Assembly (NCBI GenBank): GCA_963662175.1
Contig: OY759224.1
Location: forward strand, 36,341,489 to 36,405,488
Direction: 5' to 3'
Length of the DNA stretch: 64,000 bases
Source: Aradus depressus
Lineage: Eukaryota; Arthropoda; Insecta; Hemiptera; Aradidae
Shown here piece by piece: positions 33,651 through 44,946 of this stretch. The translations under genes were made by a program, and so were the position numbers. Numbering within the stretch: the first letter of the stretch is position 1; every line of letters starts with the position of its first letter. The notes under the pieces were generated by a model, which was not told the origin of the DNA, did not search any database, and worked only from the letters and a program-made list of their open reading frames with translations.

Positions 33651-34779
33651 TAATTTCTCCAAAGATGGTAATACTTCTTGAGTGCATGCGATGCAGTCCA
33701 CAGCCAACATTTTAGCATCTCTCAATATTCTGTACACATTTACATACCAATTCATTAAATGTTTCTGTTTACATTCTGATAGATAAGCAACATCCAGATA
33801 CGTCACGAGGCCCTGGAGAAGGGTCGTGTGAGCTCCTCATCCTCCACTAGATTCAACTCACCAGTTTTACTTCCCCAGCTGTAGGGGAAGTTATGAAATA
33901 GGTTAGAAATTCGATGTTGAGTTTTCACAGCTATTTCATTTCAGGTTTTCCGACCCCCGAATTCCAAAAATAAAAAAAAAAATCCTATACGTGTGTTGTA
34001 AACACGATAACTCCGATAATAATGAATATGTTGACTTGATCGTTTCATGTGTATCTGAAACACCGGTCAAAGAGAAGGGGGCAAAAGTATGTGTGTGATT
34101 GCAACTTTATGAGCGCTTTAACTCAAAAAGCATTGTAACAATGATCTTGAATTTTGAAATGAAAATATCATGTGCTAACTTAAATCTGATTAGATTTGGC
34201 CGAAATCAGACGAAACTTATGACCACTTTTCTCAGGGGCCTATGTACACTTTACAAGATACCGCTTATATTTATTACCTAATCAAAAGTCCTATTAATCC
34301 TATCGAGAAATTGTCTCTGGATTTATGAATACACGGCAGTCAGGTTTTTATTTTTATTTTGTTCATTTTGAACCAAATTCTTATAGTTCAAGCTCCCATG
34401 GCACAAAAAGGTACCCCATCGAACAACTCAAATTTTAAAGTTGAATATGCTTGGAAACATGTAAAAAACGTTACATCCGCCTGCCTAGTATAAATGTTAG
34501 TTGATATTTTTAATGAATTTTTGAAATTAGCTAAAGAAACGAATTTACTTTTGAAAACAACTTCTTGAAATTTACACAATGTCTGTAAATAATGTATCGT
34601 GCTTGAAAAAATTTGTCTGGCTGACAATTTTTGTTAATTAACATCTAACAGATCTTTTCTTCTAAAACATCCTGAATTACAATCTGTTTTTTTCTTCACG
34701 CACTGATCCCGCAGATATATTTCTCGATTATAAAATTAATATTTTTCAAAAATTTACAGTTACACTATAATATATTATT
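33651..34779. other. AT-rich, no gene seen
   Basis: Apart from the end of the 83-bp unit at its start, I recognise nothing. Short frames at 34099-34281 and 34388-34627 have no domain signature. Confidence 0.45.
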
Positions 34780-35830
34780 TTTTTTTATTTTATTTACAAA
34801 TAGCTATTTACAACTGTATTCACATGAATGTGCTGATAAAGAGTTAATGGCAATGTCAACATGTCATGAGGGGAGAAATCACCCAGTGGTGACACTCCCT
34901 AGTCACTGCTTTTCTCTCGTTTTTAACTAATCACTGTCACTGTCACTGCTTCTGATCAGGAGATCTCTAGGCCATTGACGCTTAAGCCGTCGTTGGGGAA
35001 GTATGGCAGAATGGAGGGCACGGACTAGAGGATTATTGTGGGAACTAAGAAGGGAAAATAATTTTTTATATTTGGATTTAGCGACTTCAGTAATGAAAGG
35101 TACTTTAAGGTCAGTGTGAAGGGTTTTGTTGGAGACGTAGTAAGGAGCATTGGCTATTGTACGAAGGATTTTGGATTGAAGGGATTGGATGCGCTGGAGA
35201 TTGGAAGCCTTGGCAGAACCCCAGAGTTCAAGTCCGTAAGTCCACATAGGTTTGAGTATTGAGTTGTATATAAGTCGTTTTGTTGTCAAAGTTAGTTTGG
35301 ATCTTTTGTCTAGTAGTCTTAGTAGAAGTTTATAACGTCTGTTCATTTCTTGTCTTTTCAGTCTCGTGTGAGGATTCCAAGTTAGTCGTTTGTCAAGTAT
35401 GAGGCCTAGATAGCGGACTTCGTTTTTTAAAGGGATGGGATTTTGGTTAAGGTACACTGGAGGGCAGGTATATTTTCGACGAAGGGTGAAGACGATGTGA
35501 ACTGATTTTGTGTCGTTCACCTTCACTCTCCACTTTTTGTACCAGGACTGAAGGGTTATCAGGTGTTCTTGTAGGTGTCTGGATGATAGGACAGGGTCGG
35601 GATGGGGAGAGAGGATTGCAGTATCATCTGCAAAGGTGTGGAGTTGTGTTGATGGATGGGTGGGGATATCAGCTGTGTATATTGTGTAGAGGATAGGACC
35701 CAGGATACTATCTTGTGGAACGCCAGCATTTTGTGGGGACGCGGGAGAAAGGGCAAGACCCTGGCTTACACAAAAGGTTCTTTCAGAAAGGTAAGATTTT
35801 AGGATTAGGAAGAATGTGAAGGGAAATGAA
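34780..35830 (-). mobile_element. Jockey-clade LINE, 5'-truncated
   Basis: On the minus strand, coding sequence is followed by a short 3' UTR ending ctatttgtaaataaaataaaaaaaa at about 34780, a poly-A-like tail. The 5' end is cut at about 35830, where it abuts the 3' tail of the CR1-like LINE. Confidence 0.85.
34927..35820 (-). pseudogene. Jockey LINE ORF2: reverse transcriptase C-terminal half
   Basis: The frame is open from about 35820, well upstream of its first Met at 35526. It shows the RT motifs AGVPQDSILGPILYTIYTAD and TFADDTAIL (catalytic FADD), then WRVKVNDTKS, a VRYLGLILDKRLTW thumb motif and a C-terminal LRTIANAPYYVSN stretch, all typical of insect Jockey elements. Endonuclease and fingers are lost by 5' truncation. 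The remaining frame has no stop, so the insertion is fairly young. It ends in an acidic-serine tail (SSDSDSD). Confidence 0.88.
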
Positions 35831-36537
35831 TGAAAATGAAATGAAAATAAATTTTATTATTCTGGGACCGAGGTCCCCTAAGAATAAATACATACAGAGA
35901 GTGATGAAAATGAAACAATGAAATATAGTATCAGAACAAAGAAATAAAAAGATAGGTAGGTAAATAAAAATTAGTGCTACATTGGAGGAAAACTATACAA
36001 CTAAAAAATAGATAAACAGGAAATAAAAAAAATGGGAAAAAACATAAAATTAACAACTTCTATATGATGAAACAAAATAAATAAAAGTATCTACAAAAAT
36101 AAAAGAGAAAAAGTAAAAAAGAAAAAAAGCAAATCCATACAACTAAGAAAGAGATAAAATTGATAATATATATAAATATAAATATAAATATAAATCGACC
36201 GAGCATAGTACTATGATGGTTGATTATAAAAGAGAAGGAAGGATGCCCAACCAAGGTTAAAAATAAAATTAATTTAGAAAGCAGAAAATTAGATAAGATA
36301 AAAAATAAATAAATGCATATTAAAAAAATATAAATGTGTAAATGAGCCAAAAATCAATATTATTGATTATGAACGAATAATTTAGAAAATATGATAAAAA
36401 AAATATAATAAAACTAGAGAATGACTAAGACAAGAAAGAGATAGAAAAAAAAAAAAAAAAAAAAAAAAAGGCGGGGGAAAAGTGATTAGAATGATTAGAT
36501 AATTAAGGTTGACGAATTAGAGAATACGGGGGAGAGA

Positions 36538-39441
36538 TCAAAGAGGAGTGGATTGTTTGGTGAAGAGGAATTGGAATAGTGAGGATTTGAAGGAAGCCAC
36601 GGAAGGAGAGTGACGGATTGGGGGAGGCAGGGAGTTCCAAAGAGAGGAGGCCTGGACAAGGAATGAATTGTGGAAGGCTGAGGAGCGATGGGAGGGGATG
36701 AAGAGGTCTGAAGGACGGGATCTAGTGTGCCTCTGGTGAACCGAGGACTGGAATTGAAACATTTGGTAGAGGTAGTAGGGTTCTTTGGACTTAAGCATTA
36801 GGAAGAGGAAGGAGCCTAGGAGGTAGTTTCGGCGGTAGGAGGGTTTGAGCCATTTCAACTCGGAGTACCAGGGCGAAATATGAGCGTCTCTAGGGACATC
36901 GAAAACAAATCTGACATGAGCGTTCAGGATTCGCTGGAGTTTGATATCGAGACCCTTACTCAGATCATTATAAACCAGGCACCCGTAGTCGAAATGGGGG
37001 AAAACAAAGGATGATACGAGGAGTTTCCGGGAGTTTTGAGAAAGAGAGTGACGGGAACGTTTAAATTGTGCAAGAGATTGGAACGATTTACGGGAAATAT
37101 AGGATACGTAGTCTTTCCAGGAAAGGGTTTGGTCGAGGATGATACCCAGGTTTTTTACTCTGCTAGAGTAGTTAATGTTGGTGTTGTCCAGAGTCAAAAG
37201 AGGGGGGTCAGTTAAGTTATTGAGAAGTTTTTTGTTACCTAATATTATCGCTTGAGTCTTGTGAGGATTAAGGAGGAGTTTGTTCTGTTTGGCCCAGGAG
37301 GATATGGAATTGATGTCATCAGATATTTGCGAGTATGCGGTAGGGAAACTGGAGGGGTGAAAGGATAAATAAATCTGCAGATCATCCGCGTAGAGGTGGT
37401 ATTTACAGAATTTTATGTGTGGAGGAAGATCCAAGAGGAAAAGGGAGAATAGGAGCGGGGAAAGAGAGGATCCTTGAGGAACTCCTGAGTGGAGAGGAAG
37501 CGAGGATGAGGCGGGAGAGTTGGGGAACTTGACGGACTGGGAACGATCTGCAAGGTAGGACTGGAGCCAGAGGAGGACATTATTGGAGAGAGGGAGACTG
37601 GCCACCTTGGAGAGGATGATGGAGTGGTCCACGGAGTCAAAGGCTTTGGAAAAGTCGAACAGTACTAGCAGAGTAAGTTGTCTAGCGTCAATGGCCTGTC
37701 GGAAGTCTTCTGTTAGTTTCAGTAAAGCAGATTGAGTCCCATAACCGGGTCGAAAACCAGATTGGAAAGGGTCGAGGAGTTTGTTGGTAAGAAGGAAATC
37801 TGAGATTTGGGATTGAACTATACGCTCTAAAGGTTTGGATGTGGAACACAGAAGGGAGATAGGGCGAAAGTCTTTAGGAGCTTCAGGAATAGGGACTTTG
37901 TTGAGAGGAAGTACAAATGGTTCTTTCCAGGCGGAAGGGAAGACGGAGTTTTGAAGGGAGAAATTATAAATATGTAAGAGGACTGGGAGTATGACTGGTA
38001 AGCAAGTTTTAAGGAAGAGGAGCGGGATGTCGTCAGGGCCAAGGGCATTAGAGCTACTATTAAGGATGATCTTTAGGAGAGTGTCAGGGTAAATATATGA
38101 AAAGAAAAAATTATTTGAATCGAAGGGCTGGGGGGATGTAATCTCAGCTGGAGACGCTAGTGGAAGAATAGGACGGGAGACAAAAAAGGAATTAAGTGTG
38201 TCGGGAGAGAAGATTGAAGGAGAAGGAGGGTTTTTGGGGGAACCTAACGAGAGCTTCCGAAGAGCTGCCCATCTTGACTTGGCGTTAGGTGCCTCCGCTA
38301 TCAGATTCAGAAGGAACTTTGACTTAGCCGCCCTGATCAGCGACTGGGCACGATTCCTCAGGACTTTGAAGGAAGAGTAGTCGACGTCCAACTTGGATCG
38401 GTAGAACCTCCTTCGGACAGAGTCCCGTTCCTTCATGATTTCCCTGATCTCTGGGGTTATCCATGGGGCCGGGGGTCGTCTGAGCTGCCTCATCTTCAGA
38501 GGAGCGTGCTTGTCGAGCAGCTTCAGGAGGATCTGGTTGAAAGTATTCACCTTCTCGTTGATTGAGGCCAGATCAAAGATAGCTTGCCAGTCCGCTGCGT
38601 CAAGGTCCTCTTGGAGCGTCTCGAAGGTTAAGGACTTCAGGTTTCGGAGGAGTAAAGATCTAGGAGCAAGGTGAGGAGATGGTATGTCGTAGGAGATTTG
38701 GATAAGGTCGTGAGCAGAAAGGAAGGGAACTGGCTGTTGGGCGGAGGAACTAATCTTCTGTTGGGAGTCAGCCAGGTGGAGATCCAACCAGGAGTGAGAA
38801 GTAGGGGTATGATGAGTCGGGGCGTAGGGAACTATGAAAAGGTTTAAAGAATAGCAGAGGTCCAGGAGATACTTGGAGTTGGGAGCTGCAGGAGACAGGA
38901 GGTCGGAGTTGAAGTCACCGGAGATCAGGATGCAACTATAGAGGGGAATAAGACGGAGGAGAGCAGACTCAAAGGTGGGGTCAAAAGGGACTTTAGGAGG
39001 TCGGTAAACTACTCCATAAAGAAGTTTGGTGGAAACGATATGTATTTCAAGGAAGAGGAATTCAACTTGGGAAGAAGAAGGCGGGGATGATGAGGAGTCA
39101 AGACGACGGCACTTGAGGCTGTGATGGACAAAAATAGCAACCCCGCCGCCAGGTCTGTCTAGCCGGTCGTTTCTGAAGAGATGGTGGTCAGGAAGAGAGA
39201 CGGAGGAGGAGGGGATCCAGGGTTTGAGCCAGCTCTCAGAAATGCCGATGATATGGAAGCTATTTGAGTGGAGGAAATCGGAGAACTCATCGTGATGGGC
39301 TGGCAGGGACTGGGCATTAACATGGCAACATTGAAGGGTATTATATGTCATGAGAGGTGATGAGAAAGGACACAGACAAAGTAGAGGGAGGGGTGAGGAA
39401 GGGGGGTAAAGGAGAGAAATTAGGAGACAACAAAACATCAA
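36538..39441 (-). CDS. CR1-like LINE ORF2: endonuclease-reverse transcriptase
   Basis: 967 codons without a stop. An APE-type endonuclease fills the first 250 residues: N42 (HVNAQSL), E69 (ISESWL), GDFNSD 175-180, and SAHDLI at 242-247 in place of the usual SDH. The reverse transcriptase follows: FRPISLL near 525, FDFSKAFDSVDH 595-606, GVPQGSSLSPLLFS 653-666 and catalytic YADD 684-687. The C-terminal region has SLWNSLPP near residue 937. It would nick target DNA and prime cDNA synthesis from the nick. The protein starts with a hydrophobic leader of about 30 residues; the second Met (residue 31, MTYNTLQCCHVNAQ) may be the real start. Both catalytic cores look intact. Confidence 0.9.
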   Translation of the reverse strand: MMFCCLLISLLYPPSSPLPLLCLCPFSSPLMTYNTLQCCHVNAQSLPAHHDEFSDFLHSNSFHIIGISESWLKPWIPSSSVSLPDHHLFRNDRLDRPGGGVAIFVHHSLKCRRLDSSSSPPSSSQVEFLFLEIHIVSTKLLYGVVYRPPKVPFDPTFESALLRLIPLYSCILISGDFNSDLLSPAAPNSKYLLDLCYSLNLFIVPYAPTHHTPTSHSWLDLHLADSQQKISSSAQQPVPFLSAHDLIQISYDIPSPHLAPRSLLLRNLKSLTFETLQEDLDAADWQAIFDLASINEKVNTFNQILLKLLDKHAPLKMRQLRRPPAPWITPEIREIMKERDSVRRRFYRSKLDVDYSSFKVLRNRAQSLIRAAKSKFLLNLIAEAPNAKSRWAALRKLSLGSPKNPPSPSIFSPDTLNSFFVSRPILPLASPAEITSPQPFDSNNFFFSYIYPDTLLKIILNSSSNALGPDDIPLLFLKTCLPVILPVLLHIYNFSLQNSVFPSAWKEPFVLPLNKVPIPEAPKDFRPISLLCSTSKPLERIVQSQISDFLLTNKLLDPFQSGFRPGYGTQSALLKLTEDFRQAIDARQLTLLVLFDFSKAFDSVDHSIILSKVASLPLSNNVLLWLQSYLADRSQSVKFPNSPASSSLPLHSGVPQGSSLSPLLFSLFLLDLPPHIKFCKYHLYADDLQIYLSFHPSSFPTAYSQISDDINSISSWAKQNKLLLNPHKTQAIILGNKKLLNNLTDPPLLTLDNTNINYSSRVKNLGIILDQTLSWKDYVSYISRKSFQSLAQFKRSRHSLSQNSRKLLVSSFVFPHFDYGCLVYNDLSKGLDIKLQRILNAHVRFVFDVPRDAHISPWYSELKWLKPSYRRNYLLGSFLFLMLKSKEPYYLYQMFQFQSSVHQRHTRSRPSDLFIPSHRSSAFHNSFLVQASSLWNSLPPPIRHSPSVASFKSSLFQFLFTKQSTPL

Positions 39442-39740
39442 GTAAAATTATATGAATATTTATGAATAGACCAAGGCTAGGCATCGACTTTCTCTTACAT
39501 ATGTGTAAAATACAGAAGGAAAAAAAAGAATAACAAAAAACAAAATTCAAAAAGGGCTTATATTAGAAAACTAAGAAACAATAACCAATGGAATGAATGT
39601 ACGCTGAGATGCTAGGAGAGACTGAGATATTATGAAGTGGAGGGGGGAGGGCGCGGCGGAGGAACGAGAGAGTGGGAGAGAGGGGAGGAGCCAGGTGGAG
39701 GGGGTCAGTTTGAAACGGGGAGCGAACGGAACAACAATAA

Positions 39741-40682
39741 CTAAATAAATTGATTCAAATCGGGAGGCTTAGAGATAATAACAACGGGCAGTCCTACATC
39801 CTTACGGACGAGGACCTTGCCTCCGTTCACCCAGACGAATTTCACCTTACCCTCCCTCTTCAACCGTCTAGCCTCGGCGTACATTTTTTTATTATGGAGA
39901 GTCAACGATTCATTTATATATATCATATGATTGTCATTGTCCGTCCAGCCGAGGTGCCGCGTCCCAAAGTCTCGCTTCACTTTCTTCAGGCGTATCACCT
40001 CATTCCGGACGGACTGGCGCACAAACCGCACTATGATGGCCGGTGGTTGCGGTGGGTCTTCAGTGGTCGGTCGGGTTCTTTGTCTGAATGCGTAGTCCAA
40101 GTCTTCTGGGGCCAGCCTGAGCCCTAGTCCGAGTCCGACGTTGGAGACCAAGCTCTCAGGTGATTCTCCTGGCCTTACCGGGATCCCCCTGATCTCCAGG
40201 ATGTTCCTTCGGCTATCTTGGTCAACCTTATTAAGCCTGGCCTCGAGGTCTACCACTCTGGTGCTGAGCTCTAGGTTGGACCGCTCCAGAGTCCCACACC
40301 TCGCGTCTAGAGCGGCAAACTGCCCTTCTATGGAGCCGAGCCTCCGTTCCACTTCCACGATGGCCTCTCCATTTGCAGTCACCGTCCTTATCAAGTCCCT
40401 CTGTTCCTCCTGCATTTGTGTCACCCTGACGAGCAGTTCTTTGAGGAGGGAATCTTCAGATCGGCCCTTCTGAGGAGTGGCAGGACGCTCGTCAACTGGT
40501 ACTGCCCTCTTGGACGCCACACACTGCGGGCAACTCCAAGATTTTTTTTGTGATTTCAAAAATTGGATGTCCGTGTCCTTGAGCCCCGAACATTGCCCAT
40601 GAAAAATGTGGGAGCACCAATTGCACTCGATACCAGAGCCGTCGCGGGGCACGGTCATGTGACATTTTGAGCATTTGCCCAT
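39741..40682 (-). CDS. CR1-like LINE ORF1: PHD finger, coiled coil, RNA-binding type
   Basis: 313 codons, intact. Residues 4-54 form a PHD-type finger: C4, C7, C20, C23, H28, C31, C51, C54. A heptad-like coiled coil follows (about 77-160; ERRLGSIEGQFAALDARCG, then DLEARLNKVDQ). The C-terminal half (RRNILEIRGIP, then PAIIVRFVRQ and VKRDFGTRHLGW) resembles the FP25K/transposase-22-like domain found in many insect CR1 ORF1 proteins. It presumably coats the LINE RNA as trimers. It starts at MGKCSKC and lies just upstream of ORF2 on the same strand. Confidence 0.88.
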   Translation of the reverse strand: MGKCSKCHMTVPRDGSGIECNWCSHIFHGQCSGLKDTDIQFLKSQKKSWSCPQCVASKRAVPVDERPATPQKGRSEDSLLKELLVRVTQMQEEQRDLIRTVTANGEAIVEVERRLGSIEGQFAALDARCGTLERSNLELSTRVVDLEARLNKVDQDSRRNILEIRGIPVRPGESPESLVSNVGLGLGLRLAPEDLDYAFRQRTRPTTEDPPQPPAIIVRFVRQSVRNEVIRLKKVKRDFGTRHLGWTDNDNHMIYINESLTLHNKKMYAEARRLKREGKVKFVWVNGGKVLVRKDVGLPVVIISKPPDLNQFI

Positions 40683-41124
40683 ATTTATAATTTGACAAAA
40701 AATAAAGTAACAAATAGTAATAATAAAATAAAATTAATAAAAATTTAAAAAATTAAATAAAATATAAGAATTTAGATAGGAAAACAATTTAAGAGGAAAT
40801 TAAAATAATTACTGTAAAAATTTTAAATAACAAAGAGTGACACTGATAATGATTAGGAAAAAAAAGAAAAAAAAAAAAAGTTAAATAATACCAGATAGGC
40901 AACGAAAGAAATGAAGAGGATGTAGATTGGAGTTATAAATAATAATGTGATAGATTCCAGAAAGGATTAGAAGTATACGAAAACAAAAAAAAATAATAAT
41001 AAATAACTGAACACTGGACTGAGGAAGTAAAGTCTAAAGAAAATAAGAAGGCAGAGCGCACCAAAATACCTGTGTACACAGCGGGAGCTGGACTGATACT
41101 GTGAAGGGAAGGACTGCTTTGAGC

Positions 41125-41192
41125 TTCCACGGTAAGCCCGGGTGCCAAACTCTGTCAAACGCTTGTTCAACGTCGAGAAAGACCGCCGTAAT
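41125..41192 (-). pseudogene. Jockey reverse-transcriptase fragment
   Basis: About 22 codons of the minus strand read AVFLDVEQAFDRVWHPGL, the RT motif with the first catalytic Asp (family form LDVEKAFD-x-VWH). It is cut off on both sides, adjoining the 5' end of the CR1-like LINE. Confidence 0.75.
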
Positions 41193-41517
41193 ATATTATA
41201 ATGTTAAAAGCTCTTCTACAGTTAATACAGCTCGGTTTCAACTATTTTTACAATTTTACAATTGTGCTCACAAATTGAAGTGGACCACTCAGTTTTTCAA
41301 ACATTTTTTTGTGGTTATTAATTGTTTGTCAATAAAACCTTAGTTATTCAACAGTAATGTTTATTGGGTTTTAAATGAAGACACATGAACGAGTGTTAAA
41401 AGAAAACAATTTATTCTTTGAAATAAAAAAATAAAAAAAATCAATTCCAGAGTTACATTATATTTTTTAATTAAACATTTTTAAAGACATTAGTTTTTAT
41501 TCCTTCTTTAAAGTTCT

Positions 41518-42500
41518 TTAGTAGGGTGTTGGGCCTCCTCTGCTTCGAATTAAAGACTCACATCGCTGTTTCATACTCCTTATAAGGCTCAATACGTAAT
41601 GTTGGGGCAAAGAAGCCCATTCCTCAATTAATGCATCTGCAAGTTTACCCAAGTTATCCGAGCAAGGCGAACGCATGTTTAACTGGCGTTGGAGTTTATC
41701 ACAAACATGCTCAATATGATTCATGTCGGGCAGGCCAGTTCATGTGCGTGATTTCTCGTTCCTCAAAATAACGTTCAACCGCCCTGGCGCTATGAGGCCG
41801 AGCATTATCACCAACAAGAATGAAATGTTCCCAAATTTCTTGGGATAAAGGGACAATAACAGGCATGATGACATTGTCCAGTTAGGTTTGTGCGGTCACA
41901 TGTTCATTCCTGAACATTATCAGCTGAGTTTTTCGATTACTCGACATCCCTGCCCAGACCATTATTGAGCCTCCTCCATAAGAGCGTACTGGCTCAGTCA
42001 TATCTGCGTTAAATCGCTGGTTTCGCTCTCTCCACACTCTAAAACGTCTATCATGATGACGGAGAACAAATTTCGATTCGTCAGTAAATAAACAACGGTC
42101 GCATCTTCATCAGTCCAATCAACATGTTCACGAGCCCATAGGAGACGCGCTGCTTTATGTTGTCTCGTTTAAAAACACCTCCTCGCTGGTCTTCTTGCTC
42201 TCAAACTGAATTCATGGAGGCGGTTTCTGTCTGAGTTGAAATGCGGACCTCTGTTGCATCCACAAACGAGCTTTGCAGCTGTCGAGCTGTTAAACCTCGT
42301 TGCCTAGTGGTCTGGACTTTTAAATATCGGTCCTGATGAGGGGTCGTTTTTCGAACTCGGCCTCCTCCATTAGTGTATTGAGCAGTACCTGTTCTCGGGT
42401 ATCGTGACCATGATCTCCCGATAACTGCGTGAGCGCATCCAAGCCTACGGCCAACATCACGCTGAGAACGGCCTAAAAGAGCCAAAGCCCTCCCTAGTTC
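41518..42500 (-). pseudogene. Tc1-like transposase, degenerate
   Basis: N-terminal HTH part at 42201-42485 (GRSQRDVGRRLGCAHAVIGR, then RGLTARQLQSSF). The middle is in broken frames and includes SIMVWAGMSS and the second catalytic Asp in DNARPHSARAV (about 41790-41825). The C-terminal part (41518-41724) has the third catalytic residue in NHIEHVCDKLQRQLN and ends SLIRSRGG-x-TPY, a typical Tc1 terminus. At least two frameshifts separate the parts, so it is dead. A likely end is acaattgtgctcacaaattg near 41260; I did not find a matching opposite terminus. Confidence 0.85.
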
Positions 42501-42864
42501 TTCAACAGTAAGTCATCGTAACGGCATTAAAAAAAAATGTCTAGTGCTCTGGCTAAATGAGTGCTGATGGTGAAAGACGAATCTTGATTTGTTTAAAGGA
42601 TTAAATCCGATAAAGCGGCTCCTACTAAAATGTATGATGAAAGGATGAGAGGATCTCCAACTTCAATTCTCCTTGGACTAAATAATAAGATTCACTATTT
42701 GCAAATAGTACACAATGTATATTATATAATATTTAATTATAACATAAAAATAACTTAAAAACACAAATACAACTATTGTATATGTTAGCATTATGGAATA
42801 AGTAACCATTGCAAGTCATTTATTGAACATCAACTGAACATTATTTTTATAACATGTGTTTTGC

Positions 42865-43165
42865 TCAAGGTCGTGGGTTCGTAGCCCGACCGAGGCCCTT
42901 AGTTTATTTTATCTGGGAGGTAAAATAAACTTAAGCACGCCGTCCTTCGGATGGGACGTTAAGCGATGGTCCCGAGCCTGTACGATGTCAGGTACTCGTT
43001 AAAGACCCCTACCCTAGATGAATAAAAATTTAAGGTAGGCAAAATTTAGGACTCCCACAGTAGAGTCGGGCTTATGTCCACCAGAGTGACGAAAGAGCGC
43101 TCTGGTAGTAGGCGATATGACCTCGTAGTTAAAGCCCGGGCATGAGTCATAAAACCTAACCTAAC
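42865..43165 (+). mobile_element. SINE-A copy 6
   Basis: Starts within the tRNA-like head (ggtcgtgggttcgtagcccg). The body is well conserved and it ends cataaaacctaacctaac, a tail made of CCTAA pentamers. The A box is missing. Confidence 0.88.
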
Positions 43166-44574
43166 ATGTGTTTTTGGATGACTATATTATATTAATGTAA
43201 TTACTGAAATTTAATAAATTACAAAAACTACTTTTAAACACACATGCCATCAACATGATCTGAATGAAATTGTTGCACCTGTTAAAGATGATGTCTTCCA
43301 ACACGCGACATTGTTTTGTTTTTTTATTTCTAATCTTTAATATCAGCTTCTGCTAGAATACAGAAATAAGCCTCAATTTACATGGAGAAAAATACAAAGG
43401 TCTCATTCGGCTCTGTTATCATTCTGGTTGCAAATTCAAGTGGCCCTGTTTCCTCCATCTGGCTACTATATTAGGCTTGTGATAGGAACTGTTCCATTGA
43501 GGCCAGTCTGTTCTAAAAACATTGGCCACTTTATCATAATGGTGAAACATACCTTCCCATTCCATCCACATAGCGAAATGGCTATGATAGCTGCTTCTTG
43601 TTGTGAATACTCCAGGCCAGTTTATTTCAGGGTTCCGTACATCCAAAGGGTCACTATTCAGTCTGTCTGTCAGTCACAGTCATCCACTCCTATACTCCAA
43701 GAGCTACAATAATGAAATTTACATATTTTATTTAAGTTGATGACCCCAATCCAGTCAAAAATGGAAATTCTAATTTTTGTATTCGACTCGGTTTATGTTG
43801 TTAAGAAAAGAGAGATGATCACTCATTATATTATCCATCTTAAAAACACTGATTTCTTACACCTCTCAACAGTAGGAAAAAAAAATCGTCCCAATGTACT
43901 TTCCCAAATGAATTAATCAATTAAATTTTCGCTCCCCCCAAAAACAGTGGACCGTTTGCGCTAATATTCAACAGTTGACTTACATAGGGGCTCCCCAATC
44001 CTTTACTAAATGTTGGGTCGATACCTCGGCAGTTATTAGGGTTTTTGAAATGAGACCCCTGAACCCCCCTTCCCTTAAGCCGATACCGCTGAAATTTGAC
44101 AGGCTATGTCATTGGGGGTTGACTATAAATATGAAATATCATGTCGATGCATTCATTACTTCGGCAGTTATTGGGGTTTTTGAGTTGAACCTCTCTTCCC
44201 TTCTTCAGATTCTTTCCCTTCTTCTTTACATTCATTGCAACGGCAGTTATTAAAGGTTTTCAGTTAAGCCTCTCCCCTAATCCCCCTCTTCCCATTCGCT
44301 GAAAATCGATAGGTGTTGTCCTCGTGGGATTCTGCTCACACATATAAAATTTCATGTCGATACATTCATTCTATTGGGAGTTATCATGTTCACAGATACA
44401 CATACATTTTTTTGAATATACATATATTTGGAATCTAGAGGTCGGAAAACATGAATCTCCGTTGATTTAATTTTTTTGATTTATAACCGATTACATAATT
44501 TCCCCTATACTTCATGTAGTTGGGGAAGTAAAACTTTTTTTTTTACAAACTCAACTTTTGAAGAAGAGGTCAGC
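43166..44574. repeat. Dispersed repeat sequence; no credible gene
   Basis: 43625-43740 begins ggttccgtac and has a tctgtctgtc run, a combination common at the start of a widespread insect interspersed repeat. 43930-44530 (acttacataggggctcc, ggcagttattgggg, ccgataccgctgaa) is a repeat also present at 54330-54570, 54815-54890 and 10680-10840. Frames at 43419-43712 have no recognised domain. Confidence 0.5.
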
Positions 44575-44836
44575 AATATAGAGCAAAGTAACATCAATAT
44601 AGAGCAAAGTAACATCAATATAGAGCAAAGTAACATCAATACAGAGCAAAGTAACATCAATATAGAGCAAAGTAACATCAATATAGAACAAAGTAACATC
44701 AATATAGAGCAAAGTAACATCAGTATAGAGCAAAGTAACATCAATATAGAGCAAAGTAACATCAATATAGAGCAAAGTAACATCAATATAGAGCAAAGTA
44801 ACATCAATATAGAGCAAAGTAACATCAATATAGAAT
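44575..44836 (+). repeat. 21-bp minisatellite, 12 copies
   Basis: The unit aatatagagcaaagtaacatc is repeated 12 times in phase with rare single-base variants, then a partial copy. On the plus strand it reads as NIEQSNI heptads. All three frames that cross it stay open because 21 is a multiple of 3, so there is no reason to call a gene. Confidence 0.93.
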
Positions 44837-44946
44837 GGGGCAGTTGGATATCGTGTCGTATCGTTGGGAAACTCTTGAAAATCTTGAAATGAATTCTGCA
44901 ACGTTTATAAAAATTGATCAGATCCTTCAATAAATCTGTGGTGTTG

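Larger units (their letters stand above)
35838..41110 (-). mobile_element. CR1-like LINE, apparently full length with both ORFs open
   Basis: Order on the minus strand: a 5' region (about 40683-41110), ORF1 (39741-40682), a 299-bp spacer, ORF2 (36538-39441) and a 3' UTR to 35838. The 3' end (ttaggggacctcggtcccag, then ataataaaattt and a ttttcattt-type tail) recurs on the plus strand at 50640-50684 in a second, truncated copy. A self-complementary ggggacctcggtcccc near the 3' end could be the recognition hairpin. The exact 5' end is uncertain. Confidence 0.85.

Noticed and set aside
34099..34627. Small ORFs of 60-79 codons
   Set aside because: AT-rich, no domain, no splice-bounded structure; length expected by chance.
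38198..40473. Plus-strand ORFs opposite the CR1-like LINE
   Set aside because: Shadows of ORF1 and ORF2, which carry the recognisable domains.
44476..44930. Heptad-repeat (IEQSNIN) protein or membrane protein (MLLCSIL) on either strand
   Set aside because: Pure 21-bp minisatellite; open in several frames for arithmetic reasons.
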